Positions 4,910 to 8,129 of a DNA stretch of 8,129 nt are shown here, piece by piece (position 1 is the stretch's first letter; each line of letters begins with the position of its first letter). The stretch is from contig WGCB01000692.1 in assembly GCA_015494005.1 (NCBI GenBank), positions 1 to 8,129 on the forward strand, given 5' to 3'. The notes below the pieces were generated by a model that saw only the letters and a program-made list of their open reading frames with translations, was not told where the DNA came from and did no database searches. Position numbers and translations under genes: made by a program. This DNA comes from Caldilineaceae bacterium. GTDB lineage: Bacteria; Chloroflexota; Anaerolineae; Caldilineales; Caldilineaceae.

Positions 4910-6574
4910 TCAGGCCCGCTGGATGGTCACCGGGCGGCGGCGAAGCTGGTAGCGGCCGTTCCGGGCCAGGACCTGCTCCACGAACTGCTCCGGCACGTCC
5001 ACGAAGGTGTGCTGCTCCTGGATGCGGATGGCGCCGATGACCCGGCCGGGGATCTCCGCCTGGCGGGCGATGATGCCCACCACGTCGTTGGGGCGTACGC
5101 CCTGGGTGCGGCCGGCGCTGAAGTGCAGGCGCACCATGCCCGGCTCCCGGGCCGTGTTCCCGTAGGAGCGGCCGCCGTTGCGGTGCCCCCGGGAGTTGAA
5201 GCGCTTGCCCTGGCGGGCTGGCTTCCGGGCGTAGCCTGTGCGCACCGGGCTCACCGGCTCGATGGGGCGACGCTTCTCCTCGGCCTGGGCCAGCTTCAGG
5301 GCGGCCGCGGCCACCTCCAGGGGATCGTGCCCGGCCTGGACCAGGCTGGCCACCATCTCCCGCTCCCGGTCGCTCTGCCCCCGCTCCAGCCAGCTGGTCA
5401 TGCGCGCCAGCAGGTCCGCGTCCCGCCGGGCCTGGATGGCCTCCGTGGTGGGCACCGGGGTCAGGGCCATCTTCTGCCGGGTGAACTTCTCGATGCGGCG
5501 CAGCGCGCCCTGCTCCTTGGGTGTCATCAGGGTGATGGCCACCCCAGTCTTGCCGGCCCGGCCTGTGCGCCCCACCCGGTGGACGTAGACCTCCGGGTTC
5601 TGGGGCAGGTCGAAGTTGAAGACGTGGGAGATGTGGTCGATGTCCAGCCCCCGGGCCGCGATGTCCGTGGCCACCAGCACCTTGGTCCGGTGCCCCTGGA
5701 AGCGGCGCAGGACTCGCTCCCGGGCCTCCTGGCTCAGGTCGCCGTTCAGGGCCTCCGCGGGGTAGCCCCGGCGGGTCAGCTCACTGGCCAGCTGGCCGGT
5801 GGCGTGGCGGGTGCGGGCGAAGATCAGGGCGCTGTCCATGGACTCCACCTCGAAGAGGCGGGTGAGCACGGCCAGCTTGTCCGACTCGTTCACCAGGTAG
5901 ACCCGCTGCTCGATGGCGGCCACGGTGCGCTGCTTCTGCTGGATGGCGATGGACTGGGGCTCCTGCATGTAGCGCTGGGCCAGGCGGCGGATGGCCGGGG
6001 GCAGGGTGGCGGAGAAGAGGGCGGTCTGCCGCTCCGCCGGGGCCTGGGCCAGGATGGTCTCGATGTCCTCGATGAAGCCCATGCTCAGCATCTCATCCGC
6101 CTCGTCCAGGACCACGGTCCGCACTCGGCTCAGGTCCAGGATCCCTCGCTTGATCAGGTCCAGGAGACGGCCCGGCGTGCCCACCACGATCTGCGCGCCC
6201 TGCTTGAGCTGGCGGATCTGGGGGCCGTAGGGCTGACCGCCGTAGACGGCCAGGACCTTGGCTCGCCGGTGCCGGCCATACTCTTGGAAGGCTCGGGAGA
6301 CCTGCAGGGCCAGCTCCCGGGTGGGGGCCAACACCAGGCTCTGGACATGCCAGTCCGTGGGCTCCAGGTTCTGGAGGATGGGCAGGGCGAAGGCCGCGGT
6401 CTTGCCCGTCCCGGTCTGGGCCTGGCCGATGACGTCCTGGCCGGTCAGCATCGTGGGGATCACCGCGGCCTGGATGGGCGTGGGGCTGGTGTAGCCCCGC
6501 TCGGTGACCGCCTGCACCAGCTCTGGGTCCAGCTGGAGCTGGCTGAAATCTTGTACGTTCTGTTCGTTTGTCAT
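4910..6574 (-). CDS. deaD: DEAD-box ATP-dependent RNA helicase with C-terminal DbpA-type RNA-binding domain
   Basis: 554 residues. All helicase motifs are present in order: Q motif GYTSPTPIQ (27-35), motif I AQTGTGKT (52-59), Ia PTREL (84-88), Ib TPGR (133-136), II DEAD (157-160), III SAT (188-190), IV LIFART (250-255), V ARGLD (307-311) and VI HRVGRTGR (332-339). After a helical extension (about 365-435) comes a basic Arg/Gly linker (445-475, RGHRNGGRS). An RRM-like DbpA RNA-binding domain (478-552, from GMVRLHFSAGR) closes the protein. This layout is that of DeaD/CshA/DbpA-type helicases, which remodel rRNA or mRNA structure in ribosome assembly and cold adaptation; the exact paralogue is uncertain. 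The ATG follows AAGGAAGAG at suitable spacing. The gene is convergent with tnaA and divergent from the amidohydrolase. Its long, structured leader suggests post-initiation control. Confidence 0.95.
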   Translation of the reverse strand: MTNEQNVQDFSQLQLDPELVQAVTERGYTSPTPIQAAVIPTMLTGQDVIGQAQTGTGKTAAFALPILQNLEPTDWHVQSLVLAPTRELALQVSRAFQEYGRHRRAKVLAVYGGQPYGPQIRQLKQGAQIVVGTPGRLLDLIKRGILDLSRVRTVVLDEADEMLSMGFIEDIETILAQAPAERQTALFSATLPPAIRRLAQRYMQEPQSIAIQQKQRTVAAIEQRVYLVNESDKLAVLTRLFEVESMDSALIFARTRHATGQLASELTRRGYPAEALNGDLSQEARERVLRRFQGHRTKVLVATDIAARGLDIDHISHVFNFDLPQNPEVYVHRVGRTGRAGKTGVAITLMTPKEQGALRRIEKFTRQKMALTPVPTTEAIQARRDADLLARMTSWLERGQSDREREMVASLVQAGHDPLEVAAAALKLAQAEEKRRPIEPVSPVRTGYARKPARQGKRFNSRGHRNGGRSYGNTAREPGMVRLHFSAGRTQGVRPNDVVGIIARQAEIPGRVIGAIRIQEQHTFVDVPEQFVEQVLARNGRYQLRRRPVTIQRA

Positions 6575-6590
6575 GTGGCTCTTCCTTACG

Positions 6591-6638
6591 GTTGTGAGTT
6601 CTGCTCGTTGTGAGTTCTGCTCGTTGTGAGTTCTGTTT
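6591..6638 (-). repeat. Three tandem 16-bp repeats in the helicase leader
   Basis: Plus-strand unit GTTGTGAGTTCTGCTC occurs exactly at 6591-6606 and 6607-6622, and again with two changes at 6623-6638. In the mRNA it reads GAGCAGAACUCACAAC, ending 16 nt before the start codon and abutting the ribosome-binding region. It could bind a regulator, possibly the helicase itself, or be a slippage product. Confidence 0.85.
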
Positions 6639-6721
6639 TCTGGGCATCATCCCGTGCTGGGCACTGTTTTCCATTCGCCTGCAACAGTGAACTCACCCCA
6701 TAAGTAGAGCCTACCGTTTGC

Positions 6722-6750
6722 AAAAAGAATGCCTTGCCTGGTGGCAAGGC
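6722..6750 (-). terminator. Terminator-like hairpin in the helicase leader (candidate attenuator)
   Basis: Read on the minus strand, GCCTTGCC pairs perfectly with GGCAAGGC around an ACCA loop, followed by ATTCTTTTTG. It sits about 150 nt upstream of the helicase start. No minus-strand gene precedes it (the next gene is divergent), so it would stop only the helicase's own transcript. An upstream TGGCA can pair with TGCCA of the left arm as a weak rival structure. Confidence 0.55.
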
Positions 6751-6812
6751 CTCTCAGACTGCCAAGATCCAACGATACCCCGGATTGGACCGGCTTAATG
6801 GACAACTTGGTA

Positions 6813-6821
6813 AGTATACCA
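6813..6821 (-). promoter_or_regulatory. Extended -10 promoter of the DEAD-box helicase
   Basis: Minus-strand TGG-TATACT, with -10 at 6813-6818 and a weak -35 17 bases upstream. The expected start near 6806 gives a leader of about 230 nt. The 397-base divergent region 6575-6971 holds this promoter, the leader elements and the heptamer repeats, with no gene that I can support. I see no convincing plus-strand promoter for the amidohydrolase in it. Confidence 0.55.
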
Positions 6822-6824
6822 CAG

Positions 6825-6851
6825 CTGTCCGTGAGCGCGAAAAACGGACGG
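6825..6851. promoter_or_regulatory. Inverted repeat over the -35 region of the helicase promoter
   Basis: CTGTCCGT (6825-6832) pairs with ACGGACGG (6844-6851), an 8-bp dyad with one G-U and an 11-base centre. It covers where the -35 would lie, so it could be an operator. A chance dyad is also possible. Confidence 0.3.
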
Positions 6852-6903
6852 GGCTGGCGAGACGAGGGAAGGACCAAATGGCAGGAGGACAGGCTTCGTT
6901 CGA

Positions 6904-6952
6904 TCTTCAATCTTCAGTCTTCAGTCTTCAATCTTCAGTCTTTGTTCTTGAC
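6904..6952 (+). repeat. Tandem heptamer repeat TCTTCA(A/G) upstream of the amidohydrolase
   Basis: Five consecutive heptamers occupy 6904-6938 in the order A, G, G, A, G at the seventh base. Two decayed units (TCTTTGT, TCTTGAC) run to 6952. The array ends about 20 bases before the amidohydrolase start and 8 bases before its GGAG ribosome site (6961-6964). Copy number is likely to vary by slippage, which would change promoter or leader spacing. Confidence 0.85.
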
Positions 6953-6971
6953 CCCTTCACGGAGCTGCCTC

Positions 6972-8129
6972 ATGACAGGAACCCTGATTCTCGGCGATTG
7001 GCTCATCACCACGGCCACGGAGCCGCCCAAGCGCGACTGGGGCGTGCGCATCCTGGGGGACCGGGTGGATGCAGTGGGCCCGGCCCAGGAGCTGCGCGCC
7101 CGCTTCCCCCAGGACCCGGTCCACGACGCCACGGGCTGCGTGGTGGCCCCAGGCTTCGTCAACGCCCACACGCATCTCTACGGCGTGCTGGCCCACGGCA
7201 TCCCCCTGGACCAGGCCCCGTCGGGCTTCTGGTCCTTCCTGGCCGACTTCTGGTGGCCCCTGGTGGAGGATGCCCTGGACCACGAGATGATCCTGGCAGC
7301 CACAGACTGGGCCTGCGGGGAGCTCCTGCGCAGCGGCGTCACCGCGCTCTACGACTGCCTGGAAGCCCCCCACGCCATCCCGGGCGCGCTCCGGGCCCAG
7401 AAGGAGGTGGTGGAGCGGCGAGGCATCCGGGCCGTCCTCTCCTTCGAGGCCACGGAGCGGGTCAGCCCGGAGAACGGCCAGCTGGGCCTGGAGGAAAACG
7501 CCGACTTCGTCCGCCACTGCCGGCAGGAGGGCGGGCTGGTCCAGGGGCTCATCTGCTTCCACACCACCTTCACCTGCTCCGGGGAGTTCATCCGCCAGGC
7601 CTTCGCCCTGGGGGAGGAGCTGGACACCCTGGTCCACATGCACTGCAACGAGGGCGTCCACGAGCCGGAGTACGCCCTGGAGCACTTCGGCAAGCGCACC
7701 CTGGAGTACTACGACGAGCTGGGCGTCACCGGGCCCCGGATGCTGGCCTCCCAGTGCGTGCAGCTCTCGGCGGAGGAGCGGTGGATCCTGGCGGAGCGGG
7801 GGGTGCGGGTCACCCACATGCCCCTGAGCAACTGCGAGGTGGGCGGGGGCATCGCGCCGGTGCCCCAGCTCCTGGACGCGGGGGTGACCCTGGGCCTGGG
7901 CTCCGACGGCTACATCAACGACTTCTTCGAGGTGATGCGAGGGGCCTTCCTCATCCACAAGGCCGCGCACCAGAATCCCCAGGTCATGCCGGCGCACCTG
8001 GTCTGGGAGCTGGCCACGGAGCGGGGCGCACGGGCCATGGGCCTGGACAAAGTGGGGCGGCTGGAGCCGGGCTGGGCCGGGGATCTGCAGGTGATCCGAG
8101 CCGACCTGCCCACGCCTCTGGCCGAGCAC
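6972..8129 (+). CDS. SsnA-like amidohydrolase (aminohydrolase/chlorohydrolase family), beta-6 His replaced; C-terminus beyond window
   Basis: 386 codons with no stop; family length is about 440, so roughly 50 residues are missing. The fold is the metal-dependent amidohydrolase TIM barrel. Seen: the N-terminal beta-sandwich start (1-60), metal-binding NAHTHL (His66, His68), His197 in CFHTTFT, HMHCNE (His224, Glu227), SNCEVGGG (286-293) and GSDG with metal ligand Asp312. Segments such as LADFWWPLVEDAL, SGVTALYDCLEAP and DLPTPLAE resemble SsnA, a putative aminohydrolase related to guanine deaminase and triazine hydrolases. The beta-6 motif is unusual: relatives read AHCVHL, while this protein has SQCVQL (Gln261, Gln264), losing both histidines. 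Deamination of a purine- or pyrimidine-like ring would be the default guess, but the substitution makes activity uncertain. The ATG follows GGAG by 7 nt. A heptamer repeat array lies directly upstream. Confidence 0.9.
   Translation, partial: MTGTLILGDWLITTATEPPKRDWGVRILGDRVDAVGPAQELRARFPQDPVHDATGCVVAPGFVNAHTHLYGVLAHGIPLDQAPSGFWSFLADFWWPLVEDALDHEMILAATDWACGELLRSGVTALYDCLEAPHAIPGALRAQKEVVERRGIRAVLSFEATERVSPENGQLGLEENADFVRHCRQEGGLVQGLICFHTTFTCSGEFIRQAFALGEELDTLVHMHCNEGVHEPEYALEHFGKRTLEYYDELGVTGPRMLASQCVQLSAEERWILAERGVRVTHMPLSNCEVGGGIAPVPQLLDAGVTLGLGSDGYINDFFEVMRGAFLIHKAAHQNPQVMPAHLVWELATERGARAMGLDKVGRLEPGWAGDLQVIRADLPTPLAEH

Noticed and set aside
4586..6613. Open frame of 675 codons on the plus strand, antisense to the helicase
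   Set aside because: It has the same antisense artefact composition and no ribosome site. It starts inside tnaA and spans the helicase terminator.
6647..6910. 87-codon minus-strand open frame in the helicase leader
   Set aside because: It starts upstream of the inferred transcription start, crosses the hairpin, and has no ribosome site or recognisable family.
6957..8129. Open frame on the minus strand antisense to the amidohydrolase
   Set aside because: Low-information His/Gln/Gly/Leu-rich translation; the plus-strand frame has all amidohydrolase motifs.

Overview
The window is a GC-rich bacterial chromosome segment with dense genes, strongly GC-biased third codon positions, Shine-Dalgarno sites before most starts and sigma70-like promoters (several with an extended -10). 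The tRNA gene does not encode its CCA end. Gene content and style fit a GC-rich free-living bacterium; Chloroflexota (Caldilineae/Anaerolineae-like) is my guess from overall feel, not something the sequence proves. There is no sign of a phage, insertion sequence, CRISPR array or integrated element.

Layout. Positions 1-1362 (minus) hold most of a nitrilase-superfamily protein with a GTG start; it runs off the left edge. Its catalytic cysteine position is glycine, so it may be a pseudoenzyme. Divergent from it is a tRNA-Glu(UUC) gene at 1663-1735 with a near-consensus promoter and a UUCG-capped intrinsic terminator. A roughly 430-base non-coding stretch follows, carrying a likely promoter (1926-1954) and a possible leader terminator (2019-2046). 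It leads to a two-gene plus-strand unit: a Gfo/Idh/MocA oxidoreductase of the dihydrodiol dehydrogenase type (2168-3154) and a tryptophanase (3280-4674). The tryptophanase body reads like tyrosine phenol-lyase, but its three substrate-recognition positions are those of tryptophanase. It should release indole, pyruvate and ammonia from tryptophan.

Convergent to this unit is a DEAD-box RNA helicase (6574 down to 4910) with a DbpA-type RNA-binding domain and a strong terminator at 4742-4780. Its approximately 230-nt leader holds a terminator-like hairpin with no gene upstream of it to terminate, plus three tandem 16-bp repeats. This suggests control by attenuation. Divergent from the helicase, and running off the right edge, is an SsnA-like amidohydrolase (6972-8129). 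A tandem TCTTCA(A/G) heptamer repeat lies just upstream of it, and its usual beta-6 histidine is replaced by glutamine.

The genes do not form one obvious pathway. The most notable signals are the two hydrolase-family proteins that each lack a signature catalytic residue, the helicase leader, and a shared CTGTGGTA(T/A)ACT motif over minus-strand -10 elements.
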